This document shows, piece by piece, positions 29,799 to 39,642 of a stretch of DNA of 64,000 bases. Every line of letters starts with the position of its first letter. Positions within the stretch are counted from its first letter, which is position 1. Source of the DNA: Sulfuricurvum sp. Its GTDB lineage: Bacteria > Campylobacterota > Campylobacteria > Campylobacterales > Sulfurimonadaceae. A program made the position numbers and the translations under genes. The DNA is taken from contig JAQTTG010000003.1 of NCBI GenBank assembly GCA_028710885.1, positions 186,001-250,000 of the forward strand, written 5' to 3'. The notes under the pieces are model-generated. The model had not been told where the DNA came from. It did no database searches and was given only the letters and a program-made list of their open reading frames with translations.

Positions 29799-30839
29799 TT
29801 AAACCACCCACGCGCCATCTCGATAGACCACTTCATCTCCGAGGCTAAAGGTATGGGTATCAGCAAAAACATCGACATGGTATATCCCATCACGGCGTTT
29901 AAAGCCGGGTTTTCCGTAGGTACCGTGTTTGGCTCCCAGAGAGAAATGGATGCCGCACATACGCTCATACGTTCCCGTGTCGGCGACGGTGCGTGTTTTG
30001 CTAAACGCACGGTTCAACCCAAATCCGAGTTCCCGTACCCACACGGTACCCTCATCGCGACGGATGTTGGAGAGGATGGTATCAAACGCCGGAGTGGAAT
30101 TTTCAGCATCCACGACCTGCCCCTCCTCGATGATGAGAGTGATGGGTGTTTCGGGGGTGTTAATTTTATAATCTACGTCCCCGAAACAATAAATCTTGAC
30201 ACGCCCGTGAACGGCGCGTAAATCGAGTGCTTCGGTAAAGACTTCACCGAGTGGAAACTGCCCTCCCATATTGGCGATTCCGGTGTAATCTCCGACGTTG
30301 ATTTTGGCAGGCTCAAAAGGGGAGCCGTACACTAAAAAATCGCCTCCGGTGTCAAGTGTTCCTGAGGGTGCGGCATTGATTTTCTCTTTTAGCGCACGAC
30401 CTAATGGGCGGTAATACTCAGGATCATAGGCTAATGAGTCGATAAAGAAAGGGGCTTCATCCTCCGACATACGGATGAGGTGCGGGTGTTCGATTACTTT
30501 TAATCCCAGTTTGAACAACTCGACCCGCAGGCGAAACGCATCGAGACGAAAACTCTTCGATTGGACGAGTGCCACGAAATCATGAGGCTTGAGTTCATTT
30601 AACATACGGCGAATCTCTTCAGGGGGGAACTGATTAAAATCGATAAATAGCCCATTTGGCAGTGCGCGTTTATACGCTTCGCTCAAAAGAGTGGATATAT
30701 AGGAATCGGTATCATAGACCACGACGGCACGGTGTTGATCGCTATGGTGAAAGACCATTGTTAAAAGGTCATTCAAATGACCTTGAGCGGTTATGATTAG
30801 TGTTTCGATATCGAATGAAGAGGGTATGCTTTTATCCAT
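29799..30839 (-). CDS. M29-like metallo-aminopeptidase
   Basis: 346 residues. The C-terminal half has blocks typical of the thermophilic aminopeptidase (M29, AmpS/PepS/aminopeptidase T) family: GGQFPLGEVFTEALDLRAV with a metal-binding Glu, VRELGFGLNRAF, TYERMCGIHFSLGAKHGTYG, and HVDVFADTHTF. The N-terminal half binds little that can be recognised. Such enzymes remove N-terminal residues from peptides using Co or Zn. It is read together with the DUF2721 gene. Exact substrate unknown. Confidence 0.78.
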   Translation of the reverse strand: MDKSIPSSFDIETLIITAQGHLNDLLTMVFHHSDQHRAVVVYDTDSYISTLLSEAYKRALPNGLFIDFNQFPPEEIRRMLNELKPHDFVALVQSKSFRLDAFRLRVELFKLGLKVIEHPHLIRMSEDEAPFFIDSLAYDPEYYRPLGRALKEKINAAPSGTLDTGGDFLVYGSPFEPAKINVGDYTGIANMGGQFPLGEVFTEALDLRAVHGRVKIYCFGDVDYKINTPETPITLIIEEGQVVDAENSTPAFDTILSNIRRDEGTVWVRELGFGLNRAFSKTRTVADTGTYERMCGIHFSLGAKHGTYGKPGFKRRDGIYHVDVFADTHTFSLGDEVVYRDGAWVV

Positions 30840-30864
30840 TTGTTTTTATCTTATCCATGATATT

Positions 30865-31134
30865 TTAATTGTTTTCGACACCATCGAGTGAATACCAACT
30901 TTTATGCTCTGGGTTTGACTCGTCTGCATTGCTACTTTTGTCCAGTAATTTTCGAATTGTTTTAATATTATCAACCCAAGTATTGGTGGGATTTGTTTTG
31001 GATCTATTTTGATCGAGCTTCGTATTTTGATCATTCATAATAGACTCGATGGGTATCCATTTTTTGTCTGCATAGAGATTGGCAGTGATAGCAATAAAAC
31101 ATGTTAAAGATATAAAGGCTTTATAAACGGGCAA
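30865..31134 (-). CDS. Small secreted protein, hypothetical
   Basis: 89 residues starting at TTG 31134; no ATG is available upstream of the signal peptide. Residues 1-22 (hydrophobic AFISLTCFIAITANLYA) form a signal peptide with a cleavage site after YA. The mature part is about 65 residues, polar, Asn/Lys/Asp-rich, without Cys or known motif. It precedes the aminopeptidase gene by 25 bases on the same strand. The gene is plausible because of the signal peptide; function unknown. Confidence 0.5.
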   Translation of the reverse strand: MPVYKAFISLTCFIAITANLYADKKWIPIESIMNDQNTKLDQNRSKTNPTNTWVDNIKTIRKLLDKSSNADESNPEHKSWYSLDGVENN

Positions 31135-31198
31135 TACCTACATCCTGAGCTAATGTGTGTTAGAATTATAACCAAGACTCTATCACTCAAGGTTAATC

Positions 31199-31471
31199 AT
31201 GCTTTTTAATCCTACACCGTTGGAAAAATTGACCACTCTCGTTACCGATTTGATCGAAAAACAAACAGCACTTCAATCAGAGATTGAAGCTTTACGCAGT
31301 GAAAGTGCTTCAGTTCGTACAAATGAGCAGAGCAAAGATGCGGAAATTCAACGTCTAAATATAGCTTTAGCTTCTAAAGATGAAGAGATTAAAATGTATG
31401 GTGATGAACTTGCGGCAAAAGACGTAGAAATTGAAGCGATCGTTTCGAAAATCGAAAGCTTGCTTGGATGA
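31199..31471 (+). CDS. Small coiled-coil protein
   Basis: 90 residues, ATG 31199. Almost the whole protein after residue 8 is a heptad-rich coiled coil (TTLVTDLIEKQTALQSEIEA, later SKDAEIQRLN and EDEIKMYG-like repeats KDEEIKM, KDVEIEA). No catalytic motif. It overlaps the next gene by four bases (ATGA), so the two are translationally coupled. The build resembles ZapB-type division accessories, but that is only an analogy. Confidence 0.68.
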   Translation: MLFNPTPLEKLTTLVTDLIEKQTALQSEIEALRSESASVRTNEQSKDAEIQRLNIALASKDEEIKMYGDELAAKDVEIEAIVSKIESLLG

Positions 31472-31689
31472 AGACCAAAATAGCCCTTACGCTCAATGCC
31501 AAGCGATATGACATTGATGTAGAGGAAGATTTTGCCCGTTTTTTAACGGCACAGATGAAACAGGATTTTGAGTTGTACGGTAATAACGATCTCAAACTTC
31601 TTCTTCAAGCCTATGTGCGTAAAAGCTTTGCGCTGTATGAACAAGAGAAACAAATCGGTGAGTTAATCGACCGAATTCAAAACCTTTAA
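31468..31689 (+). CDS. Small conserved-type protein, possibly ZapA-like
   Basis: 73 residues starting in the ATGA overlap with the coiled-coil gene. It begins with a predicted beta-strand pair (KIALTLNAKRYDIDVEEDF) followed by helices and ends in a short coiled segment (EQEKQIGELIDRIQNL). A beta-hairpin followed by a long helix is the layout of ZapA, an FtsZ-ring protein, but the protein is shorter than ZapA and the match is structural only. Function unknown. Confidence 0.6.
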   Translation: MKTKIALTLNAKRYDIDVEEDFARFLTAQMKQDFELYGNNDLKLLLQAYVRKSFALYEQEKQIGELIDRIQNL

Positions 31690-31779
31690 TTCTCTCCACA
31701 ATATCTTCACAATAACTTTTTATACTGCTCTCATCAAAAGGGAATCTCGCAAGAGAATCTCTCAAAAAAGGAGTTTCCA

Positions 31780-32109
31780 ATGAAAAAGTTTTTACTGTTG
31801 CTTGCTGCTGTTGCTATTACTGCCTCTACGGCTCAGGCCGATGTCGCAATGGGTCAAAAGGCGTATCTTAAAACACTCAAATCGAAATTTGGGATTAACG
31901 GTCAACAGTTTGCCGCACAGCATACGGTGAGTGAATGGGAAGACCTATTTGCCGATGGAGCAAAAGGATTTATTAAAGAGTACGGCGATAAATATCCCGC
32001 TGCGACACCGATGTTAAATAGTCCGACGATGCAGGATAAACTGCAAGATATCGGTGATTTTGCCAAACAATACGGTTCGGACAGTGGAAATGTTCCGAGT
32101 TGTGGGTAA
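31780..32109 (+). CDS. Periplasmic protein resembling a cytochrome c without heme motif
   Basis: 109 residues with a clear Sec signal peptide (MKKFLLLLAAVAITASTAQA, cleavage before DV) and AAAAGGAG ribosome-binding site. The mature part (MGQKAYLKTLKSKFG, then FAAQHTVSEWEDLF) has the GxxxYxK layout of small cytochromes c but no CxxCH; its only Cys is the penultimate residue (SGNVPSCG). It precedes a genuine mono-heme cytochrome by 64 bases, so the two may share a redox role. Function unknown. Confidence 0.65.
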   Translation: MKKFLLLLAAVAITASTAQADVAMGQKAYLKTLKSKFGINGQQFAAQHTVSEWEDLFADGAKGFIKEYGDKYPAATPMLNSPTMQDKLQDIGDFAKQYGSDSGNVPSCG

Positions 32110-32120
32110 TTAGGTTAGTC

Positions 32121-32145
32121 GTCATCCCTGCCTTCGCGAGTATGA
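32121..32145. repeat. Degenerate GTCATCCC palindrome
   Basis: GTCATCCCTGCCTTCGCGAGTATGAT resembles the CATTCCCGC...GCGGGAATGA element at 42398 with several mismatches. It lies in the gap between the two small periplasmic genes. Confidence 0.4.
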
Positions 32146-32173
32146 TAAATCAAATATATCTTAAGGGTAAACT

Positions 32174-32467
32174 ATGAAAACGTTAATTGCAATTTTAGGT
32201 CTTAGTGCAATGTTGAGCGCTGCCGATGGTGGTGCTTTATTTCAAAAATGTGTCGCATGTCACGGCGCCAAAGCAGAGAAAGCGGCACTTGGAAAATCGG
32301 AAGTAATTGCTGGATGGAAAGCAGATAAAACGCTCGATGCCCTCAAAGGGTATAAAGCGGGGACACGTAACACTAAAGGCATGGGTGCTATCATGAAAGG
32401 TCAAACTGCCTCTTTGAGTGAAGCTGACATGAAAATACTCGCCGATTACGTCGCAGGGTTAAAATAA
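32174..32467 (+). CDS. Mono-heme cytochrome c (class I, c553-like)
   Basis: 97 residues. A short signal peptide (MKTLIAILGLSAMLSA) precedes the mature protein, with the heme-attachment motif CVACH at about residues 26-30 and a C-terminal Met ligand in the GAIMKGQ segment. The last helix (EADMKILADYVAGL) is the conserved class I helix. Such small periplasmic cytochromes shuttle electrons, for example from bc1 to a cbb3 oxidase in Campylobacterota. The physiological partner is not shown by context. Confidence 0.9.
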   Translation: MKTLIAILGLSAMLSAADGGALFQKCVACHGAKAEKAALGKSEVIAGWKADKTLDALKGYKAGTRNTKGMGAIMKGQTASLSEADMKILADYVAGLK

Positions 32468-32524
32468 TTTCTCTTCGCTGCTGCGAGCTGTCGTAGTCAA
32501 TACTTTCTTATGTTTTTCGTCTCT

Positions 32525-32545
32525 CCCCGCGAATGCGGGGTTTAT
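32525..32545. repeat. CCCCGC/GCGGGG hairpin between cytochrome and HD-GYP gene
   Basis: CCCCGC (32525-32530) and GCGGGG (32535-32540) with loop GAAT, followed by TTTATATTG. It separates two convergent genes and could terminate the cytochrome transcript. Confidence 0.55.
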
Positions 32546-32551
32546 ATTGCA

Positions 32552-33583
32552 TTATGCTTCATCTTTGAATTGTGCCATAACTGTTTGGATCTGATCCATA
32601 CACGATAAAAAAGCATCTACTAGTTCCCCGTCAAAATGGAGCCCTTTTTGTTCCATTAAATAATTAATAGCATCTTCAACACTCCATGGTTCTTTATAGG
32701 GACGTCTGGAAGTTAACGCATCAAATACATCCGCAATTGCTACTATTCTTCCAACAAGCGGTATGTCATATCCTTTGATTTTATTGGGATAGCCTGTACC
32801 GTCGAATCGTTCATGATGGGTCAATGAGACGACGCGTGCCGTTTGGAGTAGTAATGAGTGGTGATTACCGATAATATCAGCTCCTTGAAGGGGGTGCTTT
32901 CGGACAATTTCCCATTCATCTTGTGTGAGCGATCCCGGTTTTTGGAGAATAGCATCAGGGGTTCCGATCTTTCCGATATCGTGCATTGGAGCCGCTAGAT
33001 AGATGAGCTCAATTCGTGCATTATCCAAACCTATTTTTTGTGAAATGATTTTTGCATAAGCGCTCATACGGAGGATATGTGTTCCAGTTTCATTGTCTTT
33101 AAATTCTGCAGCACGCCCAAGTTGTCGGATCACCTCCATACGAGTAAGAACAATCTCTTCGGTGCGGGCTTGAAGCTTTTGTTCAAGGTCATGCTGATAA
33201 CGCAATAGGGAAATTTGGGTGTTAACGCGCGCTAAAACGATGGAAGAATTGATCGGTTTGGTAATGTAGTCAACCGCACCGAGATTCAGTCCTTCGGCTT
33301 CATCGGTATAATCGCTGAGAGCCGTAACAAAGATGATAGGGATATTTCGGGTTAGCGGATCAGATTTGAGCTTTTTGCAGACATCATATCCGCTGATGTC
33401 GGGCATCATAATGTCCAATAAAATGAGATCCGGAAAATCGCCTGAGGCAATCATATTAAGAGCTTTTTTTCCGTTGTTAGCCACTTTAACTTTGTAAAAA
33501 GGTTTTAATGTTTCGCTCAAAATGATGAGATTGTCCGGTGAGTCGTCTACAATGAGAACGGTTTCAGTGGTAAAAGGGGTCAT
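32552..33583 (-). CDS. Response regulator with HD-GYP domain (probable c-di-GMP phosphodiesterase)
   Basis: 343 residues. The receiver domain (1-125) has the phospho-acceptor Asp57 in [10 protein letters not shown] and acidic pair VDD. A coiled linker leads to the HD-GYP domain, with [41 protein letters not shown] (GYP motif) and [23 protein letters not shown] domains of this kind hydrolyse cyclic di-GMP. Its ATG overlaps the stop of the hybrid kinase by four bases, so the kinase is the obvious upstream partner. Confidence 0.93.
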   Translation of the reverse strand: MTPFTTETVLIVDDSPDNLIILSETLKPFYKVKVANNGKKALNMIASGDFPDLILLDIMMPDISGYDVCKKLKSDPLTRNIPIIFVTALSDYTDEAEGLNLGAVDYITKPINSSIVLARVNTQISLLRYQHDLEQKLQARTEEIVLTRMEVIRQLGRAAEFKDNETGTHILRMSAYAKIISQKIGLDNARIELIYLAAPMHDIGKIGTPDAILQKPGSLTQDEWEIVRKHPLQGADIIGNHHSLLLQTARVVSLTHHERFDGTGYPNKIKGYDIPLVGRIVAIADVFDALTSRRPYKEPWSVEDAINYLMEQKGLHFDGELVDAFLSCMDQIQTVMAQFKDEA

Positions 33584-36500
33584 AGGTTTTCCTTTTGAAG
33601 TTTTTGCTTGATTATTTGGGCTGCTTTGTCAAATTCGAATTTTTGGATCAACTGATAGGCACTGATCAACGTTTCATCGTTTGAATCCTCCAAAAAGAAA
33701 GAATCACTGTATGCCGCAGCATCAGCATTTTGTAGTTTTTCGAGAAGATGATGTAAATTTTTTGGATCGGAACGAGTTGAAAAATGGATGGGGATATTTT
33801 GGTTTTCCAGTGCATTAATTAGAATGCTGAGACGTCTGATTTCATTATTGATTGCGATCAATAAAGGGCTTCCCTTAGCGATAGGGTGTTTGGCAATTTC
33901 AGCTTCACGAGTGAGATCGGTGAGATCCTTCATGCCGAGTAATGCCGCAACACTTTTGAGGGTATGGCACAGACGTTTCGCTTCTTCGGTCGTTTCCTCG
34001 GATGACAATGCATAGCGCTCAAGAAAATTCTTTTGTTCTTCAGGAAATTTTTTCAATAATCGGAGATAAAGTTGCTCATTGCCATTCATTCTCTGTATTG
34101 CACTGTCACTGTCAATGCCGTCTGTTTGGAGTGGCAAAAGATTCTTTTTTGGCTGTTGGTTAACGTCAAGTTTTATATGGCAATGGGATGCGATTTCCTG
34201 ATACAGTTTTGTGGAATCGACAGGTTTTGTAATATAGCCATCCATTCCTGCTACACGGCAAGATTCTTCATCTCCTTCCAAAACATTGGCCGTCATGGCG
34301 ATAATTGGAATATGTGGTAGAGCTGTATTACTTCGAATTTGGCGGGTTGCTTCATACCCATCCATAACCGGCATTTGACAATCCATCAATATAGCATCGG
34401 GCGTAGGATGGCTCGCGAGCCAATCGAGAGCTTCTTTACCATTAGAGACAATGGAAACGATCACACCGATTTGATTTAGCATTTCATAGGCGACTTCCTG
34501 ATTGCTTTCATTGTCTTCAACCAGTAAAATGGAAAGGGCATTAAGGGATGAAAAATGGGTATTATCTGATGAACTTTGCATACGTTCAGTCGATAGACGG
34601 GCATGCCCGTAAATCCCAATGAGGGTATCAAAAAGATGGGATGGGGTTATGGGTTTGATTAGAATTTTTTCAGGATAATCACCTTCAAATTCCTCGATCA
34701 ATTCCTCTTTTTCATAGGCTGTAACCATAATAATAGAGGTGATTTGTCTGGAATAGCGTTCATTAATTCGATGATATAGGGTAACACCGTCCATCCCTTC
34801 CATTTTCCAATCCAGTATCGCGATATCAGCACTAAAACCATTATCAAGCAGAGCCAGCGCTTCACTACCGTTTTGGCATATGGCACTTTCAATACCGAAC
34901 CGTAAGAGCATCTCATGAAAAATTTCCCGTGCGGTTTCGTTATCATCAACAATTAAAACCTTTAACTGCTCGATAGGAGGGGTGTGGAGAGATGGATTTT
35001 CCATGATAAATGCATCGGTTTGAATTTCAAACCAAAAGGTACTCCCTTCGTTTTGCCGGCTTTCAAATCCGATGGTTCCGTCCATCATGGTGACCAGCTG
35101 TTTAGCGATGGCGAGTCCGAGACCCGTACCCCCGAATTTGCGCGTTGTGGACATATCGGCTTGGGTAAATGCTTTAAAAAGTAAATTCTGTTGTTCAGAG
35201 GAGATTCCGATTCCGGTGTCTTTGATTTCGAATCGGAGCATGAGCGGATCGGTTTGCGTATCAAATAGACGTATCTTGATTACCACTTCCCCTTTGGAAG
35301 TAAATTTAACTGCATTGGAGACCAGATTGAGAAGAATTTGTTTGATTCGTAACGGGTCTCCTTTGAAATTTTGCACGTCTCTGGTTTCCAGATCGATCAA
35401 GAGTTCAATCCCTTTTTGCTGAGCACGTATTCCAATCATATCCGTCACGGAGATAACCAGTTCTTCGAGATTGAACGGTATGGACTCAATTTGCAGTTTC
35501 CCTGCTTCAATCTTAGAAAAATCGAGAATATCGTTGATAATATCGAGCAATAGGTGGGAAGCTTCAGCGGCTTTTACGATAAAGTGGCGCTCTTTTTCAG
35601 GTAATTTTCCTTTTAAGGCGAGTTCATTCATCCCAATGATGGCATTCATAGGAGTTCGAATTTCATGGCTCATATTGGCAAGAAATTCACTTTTTGCTCT
35701 CATAGCTGCATGCGCCGTATTTTTGGCTTCAATAAGTTCGCTGATATCGACAATCGCACCGATCAACCCTGCAGGATTCCCCTCTGGATCGGCAAACCCC
35801 CGTACCCAATAGAGCGTTTGGTGATTTTTTCCATCGGCGAAAGGGATATCTATCTCTTTATGTGAAGTTCCTATCGTTTGAATAATCCTCTCATCTTCTG
35901 CTTGATAGCCTAGTCTGTCTTCGAGTGGCAGATATTCCAGATCTAAAACCTGTTTGCCGATGAGATCATTACGAGAAATGCCAAATGTCTCTTCGTAGGC
36001 TTTATTCACACCGATAAAACGGCAATCTTTTCCTTTGTAAAAAAGAGGATATGGGATTGTATCGATGAGCGCTTGCTCAAACGCTATTTGATGATTGAGC
36101 TGTTTTTGAAGCTTTTGTTGTGTCAGCATGTTATGGTGACTGAGAACTTCGCGCTCTTTTGTCCGATTGTAGCGTTGGAGCAATACGATGGTAGGAATGA
36201 GTACAAGAAGAAAGAGCAGCGCTATGCCGAGGGTTTGGAAAAAGACATTCAGCAATAGTGCATGAATCGACTCTACGGAGATATCGGCTCCCACGATATA
36301 TGTTTTTCCCTGAGGGGATATCATTGGTACAAACACGGAATGAAATGTTCCCCATTTATCAGTATAAACAGGGCTGAAAATTAATTGTTTTGATTGTACT
36401 GCTTGGATAAGCTCTGGAGCAGGTTTATCATAGCGATCCCAAAATTTAACTTCCAGTCCTTTGATACGATCATCACCGTGTTCATTTGAAATTGTAAAAT

Positions 36501-36834
36501 AGTAATCATTTTGATCTTGTACAACGATGTAAATATACGATGCATTCAGCTGTTGTGCCAAATGATTGGCATAGCGAATCATGGATTGAAATTCTTCAGA
36601 TGAAGGGGGTGTATTTTTAGTGTATTTATCAATAGTTTTATGACCAAAAGCACTGTCTGTTGTATAAATTGCTTTTAGCAACTGAGCATCGATTTGTGCC
36701 AGTTTAAGTGAACTTTCTCTTTCGTAAATACTCCATGAAACCAATATTACAATACTCAAATAAGCAAAAAGGGTATAACGAAAGAGGGGATATTCTCGAA
36801 AACGCCGAAGAAGCGAGAGGAGATTTCGTATCAT
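33580..36834 (-). CDS. Hybrid sensor histidine kinase (BarA/EvgS-like, two receivers and HPt)
   Basis: 1084 residues. Order: membrane helix about 19-38; periplasmic sensor about 40-190 (Cache-like, [19 protein letters not shown]); second helix about 195-220; PAS domain about 250-365; HisKA with [18 protein letters not shown] (about 385-400, His phosphorylated); HATPase with [13 protein letters not shown] and [15 protein letters not shown]; receiver 1 (VLIVDDNE; Asp in AILDWKMEG); receiver 2 (LLVEDNES; Asp in [18 protein letters not shown]); HPt with [13 protein letters not shown] full intramolecular phosphorelay is therefore present. It is translationally coupled to the HD-GYP regulator. Signal unknown. 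Confidence 0.93.
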   Translation of the reverse strand: MIRNLLSLLRRFREYPLFRYTLFAYLSIVILVSWSIYERESSLKLAQIDAQLLKAIYTTDSAFGHKTIDKYTKNTPPSSEEFQSMIRYANHLAQQLNASYIYIVVQDQNDYYFTISNEHGDDRIKGLEVKFWDRYDKPAPELIQAVQSKQLIFSPVYTDKWGTFHSVFVPMISPQGKTYIVGADISVESIHALLLNVFFQTLGIALLFLLVLIPTIVLLQRYNRTKEREVLSHHNMLTQQKLQKQLNHQIAFEQALIDTIPYPLFYKGKDCRFIGVNKAYEETFGISRNDLIGKQVLDLEYLPLEDRLGYQAEDERIIQTIGTSHKEIDIPFADGKNHQTLYWVRGFADPEGNPAGLIGAIVDISELIEAKNTAHAAMRAKSEFLANMSHEIRTPMNAIIGMNELALKGKLPEKERHFIVKAAEASHLLLDIINDILDFSKIEAGKLQIESIPFNLEELVISVTDMIGIRAQQKGIELLIDLETRDVQNFKGDPLRIKQILLNLVSNAVKFTSKGEVVIKIRLFDTQTDPLMLRFEIKDTGIGISSEQQNLLFKAFTQADMSTTRKFGGTGLGLAIAKQLVTMMDGTIGFESRQNEGSTFWFEIQTDAFIMENPSLHTPPIEQLKVLIVDDNETAREIFHEMLLRFGIESAICQNGSEALALLDNGFSADIAILDWKMEGMDGVTLYHRINERYSRQITSIIMVTAYEKEELIEEFEGDYPEKILIKPITPSHLFDTLIGIYGHARLSTERMQSSSDNTHFSSLNALSILLVEDNESNQEVAYEMLNQIGVIVSIVSNGKEALDWLASHPTPDAILMDCQMPVMDGYEATRQIRSNTALPHIPIIAMTANVLEGDEESCRVAGMDGYITKPVDSTKLYQEIASHCHIKLDVNQQPKKNLLPLQTDGIDSDSAIQRMNGNEQLYLRLLKKFPEEQKNFLERYALSSEETTEEAKRLCHTLKSVAALLGMKDLTDLTREAEIAKHPIAKGSPLLIAINNEIRRLSILINALENQNIPIHFSTRSDPKNLHHLLEKLQNADAAAYSDSFFLEDSNDETLISAYQLIQKFEFDKAAQIIKQKLQKENL

Positions 36835-36994
36835 AATGTTTTAATCCAATGATGCCAACCGAGCATGGAGATATCCTTTGGACGAAAGTTTATAAACCAT
36901 TTTTGTTAAATTATACCAAATAAATATTCTTTTTAGGGGTTTGGATATTTACAATTTTAGGTAATAATACTCTAGATAATATTATGGGAGAAAA

Positions 36995-37819
36995 ATGCTC
37001 AAATTACTCATCTTCTTTTTTCTTCTGTGTATCACTTCTTTACATGCCGAAATTGATGCTGAAAAGCTTGATAAATTAAATGTTGAAGCTCTTTTGGTGA
37101 AAAACCTCGCGAGTAATGAAATCCTTTATTCTAAAGAGGCTCTGCGTGAGGTACAGCCAGCGAGCCTAACCAAAATCATGACGACCATATTGGCAATAGA
37201 ACAAGGGGATTTAAACCGCTCTGTCGTTATTACCAAAGAGATGCTGCAAGTGGAACCTACCAAAGCAGGGTACAAAGAGGGAGAAGTTTTCGTATTGGAT
37301 GATCTCATCAAGGCTGCACTTATTAAATCAGATAACGATGCAGCGATGGCCATTGCAATATCAGTCGGCGGAACATTGGAAAACTTTACCAAAATGATGA
37401 ATGAAAAAGCTTCAAGCATAGGAATGATCGATACCGTGTTTACAAACCCATGCGGATTTGATATTGGTAATCACCACTCTACACCGCAAGATCTTCTTGT
37501 TCTAGCTGAATATGCCATCAAAAATTCTATTTTTAACGATATTACCCGTCTGAATCAGCATATTTATTATTCACTTAACACTTCTCGAAAATTTGTTGCT
37601 CTCACACACAATCAACTACTTAATCAGTACGAATATGCTGTAGGAGTTAAAACAGGGTATACCTCTAAAGCAGGGCCGTGCTTAATCGCACGTGCCAAAA
37701 AAGATGGGAATGATTGTCTCATTATTATGCTCAATTCGAAAGAGAATCGCTGGAAAGCGGCAAAAGAGATATTTGAGCAGGTTTTTGTGCCAAAAGAGGA
37801 TGTTTTAGCATCGTTATAG
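36995..37819 (+). CDS. dacA: D-alanyl-D-alanine carboxypeptidase (low-molecular-weight PBP, S11)
   Basis: Trims the terminal D-Ala from peptidoglycan pentapeptides in the periplasm. 274 residues: signal peptide (LLIFFFLLCITSLHA), SxxK motif PASLTKIM (Ser57, Lys60), SDN (112-114) and KTGYTSKAG (219-221). Shorter than E. coli PBP5 (about 400 residues): it stops soon after the catalytic domain and lacks a recognisable membrane-anchoring amphipathic helix, so it is likely soluble. It stands alone between two oppositely directed signalling operons. Confidence 0.9.
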   Translation: MLKLLIFFFLLCITSLHAEIDAEKLDKLNVEALLVKNLASNEILYSKEALREVQPASLTKIMTTILAIEQGDLNRSVVITKEMLQVEPTKAGYKEGEVFVLDDLIKAALIKSDNDAAMAIAISVGGTLENFTKMMNEKASSIGMIDTVFTNPCGFDIGNHHSTPQDLLVLAEYAIKNSIFNDITRLNQHIYYSLNTSRKFVALTHNQLLNQYEYAVGVKTGYTSKAGPCLIARAKKDGNDCLIIMLNSKENRWKAAKEIFEQVFVPKEDVLASL

Positions 37820-37826
37820 GAAAAGG

Positions 37827-39011
37827 CTACTCCCATCCTACACAAATCTTTGTCCCTTTTTTCTCTTCGGAATCAATCGTTATTTGAAGATTGTAATCTT
37901 TGGCGATCATTGCCACGATGTTGAGGCCTATACCGAATCCCCCGACACTTTTATCAGCACGTGTGTAACGTTCAAATACCCGTTCAATCATCGATTCTGG
38001 AATACCGATACCATTATCTTTAATGCATAAAATACCCTCATTTAGAGTAATGAAAATTTCCCCTCCTATCGTATTGTATTTAATGGCATTAGAGAGAAGA
38101 TTATCGATTAAACGTGTTGCTTTTGTGGTATCGATGGTTAAATAAATCTGCTCATGCACGTTAAGCTCAAGAGAGATTTTCTTTTGCTCAATACGATGAC
38201 GGAAATATTCCAATCGCTCATGTAAAAGGAGCGTAAGATCAAGCTTAGTGTTTTCAATAGCTAAGTCGTGATTTAATACCAGATAGGTCAAATCATCATA
38301 CAAGGTTGAAATAGTTCGAGAAGCAATTTCGATCCGTTTGATCTTTTTTTGCACAGAGGGAGAAAATTCGGTTGTCTCCAGAGCTTCGATATTTGTTAGG
38401 ATAGCGCTGACTGGAGTGTTCAGTTCGTGGGTTGTGTCTTTGATAAAATCATCGAGCAGGGCGATCGCTTCATTCATGGGGCGTAAAATTAAGCGAGAGA
38501 GGAAGAAACCGACTCCAACGAGCATTAAAAATAAAATTGCTCCGGATATTAGGGTGATTTCAAGTGTTTGCTGTTGCCATAAACCATCATCTCTGGTTTC
38601 AAAGATCAAGTAATATTCACCCATTTCATACGGGGAGAGAGGAATTATCAGATAAACATATTTGGATGAGAGATAGATATTTTCTTTGAAATTAATTTTG
38701 GCAGTATGAAGTTTGGAAACGATAGGTTTTTGATCGTATCCGTAAAGAGCGGTAGAATAGGCTAAATCTTTTGGAAATGTACTGATATTTCGGTCATTTT
38801 CGAGCCATTGTTTTAGTTTTGGGACGTAACTTTCACTCTCTAGTTGCATCGCTAGACGCTGGGATGAGAGCATAACAGTTTTTGCATATTGAAAATAGAG
38901 GGTTGCCAACAAGGCAAGGATTAAGACAGACATGACTCCATAAAGTGCTAAGAAACTTTTGAGTGTCTTGTATTTAGCGAAATTGATACCCGAGGCGCTT
39001 GTGGCTGACAA
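37827..39011 (-). CDS. Sensor histidine kinase of an OmpR-type two-component system
   Basis: About 395 residues from the proposed start. Two membrane helices (about residues 23-45 and 155-180) flank a periplasmic domain; then an H-box FIKDTTHELNTPVSAILTN, N-box RLIDNLLSNAIKYN, and G boxes IKDNGIGIP and GFGIGLNIVAMIA. The frame stays open upstream to an ATG at 39086, but most of that segment lies inside the regulator gene. TTG 39011 has a good ribosome-binding site (GGAAAGGA) and gives a 38-base overlap, so it is preferred. Partner of the regulator encoded just before it. Confidence 0.85.
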   Translation of the reverse strand: MSATSASGINFAKYKTLKSFLALYGVMSVLILALLATLYFQYAKTVMLSSQRLAMQLESESYVPKLKQWLENDRNISTFPKDLAYSTALYGYDQKPIVSKLHTAKINFKENIYLSSKYVYLIIPLSPYEMGEYYLIFETRDDGLWQQQTLEITLISGAILFLMLVGVGFFLSRLILRPMNEAIALLDDFIKDTTHELNTPVSAILTNIEALETTEFSPSVQKKIKRIEIASRTISTLYDDLTYLVLNHDLAIENTKLDLTLLLHERLEYFRHRIEQKKISLELNVHEQIYLTIDTTKATRLIDNLLSNAIKYNTIGGEIFITLNEGILCIKDNGIGIPESMIERVFERYTRADKSVGGFGIGLNIVAMIAKDYNLQITIDSEEKKGTKICVGWE

Positions 39012-39642
39012 TAGAATCCTTTCCGAGAAGTTTTCGAAGGGTTTTGATGTAAGTGCGCAGACTCCCATCACTGGGTGTTTCATCATAATCCCATAAATGT
39101 TCCATGATTACTTCATGAATTAGGAGTTCATTTTTGTGTTGGATAAAGAGTTTCAGGAGTTTATGTTCTTTGAGCTGGAGGTTTTGTTCCTCTCCATCAA
39201 TCATGAGAATCTGATTTTCGATATCGTATGTTATCCCTTCTCCTAGAATGAGAGTATCGACAGGATTGTGGTAAAAATTACGTTTGAGGATGGTTTGTAT
39301 TCGAAGCAAAAGTTCTTTTAGTGCAAAGGGTTTACGGAGATAATCATCCGCGCCACTTTCGTAACCTTCTTCGACATCATTCATTGCATTTCGCGATGTA
39401 ATAAAAATGGCCGGAGTAGAGTTTCCTCCGCTGCGACTTTGCTTGAGAAGGGAAAACCCATCTCCTCCTGGGATATTGACATCGAGGAGCAAAAGATCAA
39501 ATTTTTGTTCATAAAGAGCATCTTCGGCAGAAGCAGCATCGTATACGGATATGACATCGTATCCTTGATCTTCGAGATACTCACTGACACTTTCAGAGAG
39601 GTTAGGATCATCTTCTAGGAGGAGTAATTTTGCTTTTGTCAT
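38974..39642 (-). CDS. OmpR-family response regulator
   Basis: 222 residues. Receiver domain with acidic pair LEDD near residue 10, phospho-acceptor Asp54 in LLLDVNIPGGDG, Thr/Ser switch in IFITSRN and Lys in YLRKPFALKELL. The C-terminal winged helix (LKEHKLLKLFIQHKNELL, then DGSLRTYIKTLRKLLG) is the OmpR/PhoB DNA-binding domain. Its ATG overlaps the antiporter stop (ATGA) and its 3' end overlaps the kinase. Targets unknown. Confidence 0.93.
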   Translation of the reverse strand: MTKAKLLLLEDDPNLSESVSEYLEDQGYDVISVYDAASAEDALYEQKFDLLLLDVNIPGGDGFSLLKQSRSGGNSTPAIFITSRNAMNDVEEGYESGADDYLRKPFALKELLLRIQTILKRNFYHNPVDTLILGEGITYDIENQILMIDGEEQNLQLKEHKLLKLFIQHKNELLIHEVIMEHLWDYDETPSDGSLRTYIKTLRKLLGKDSIVSHKRLGYQFR

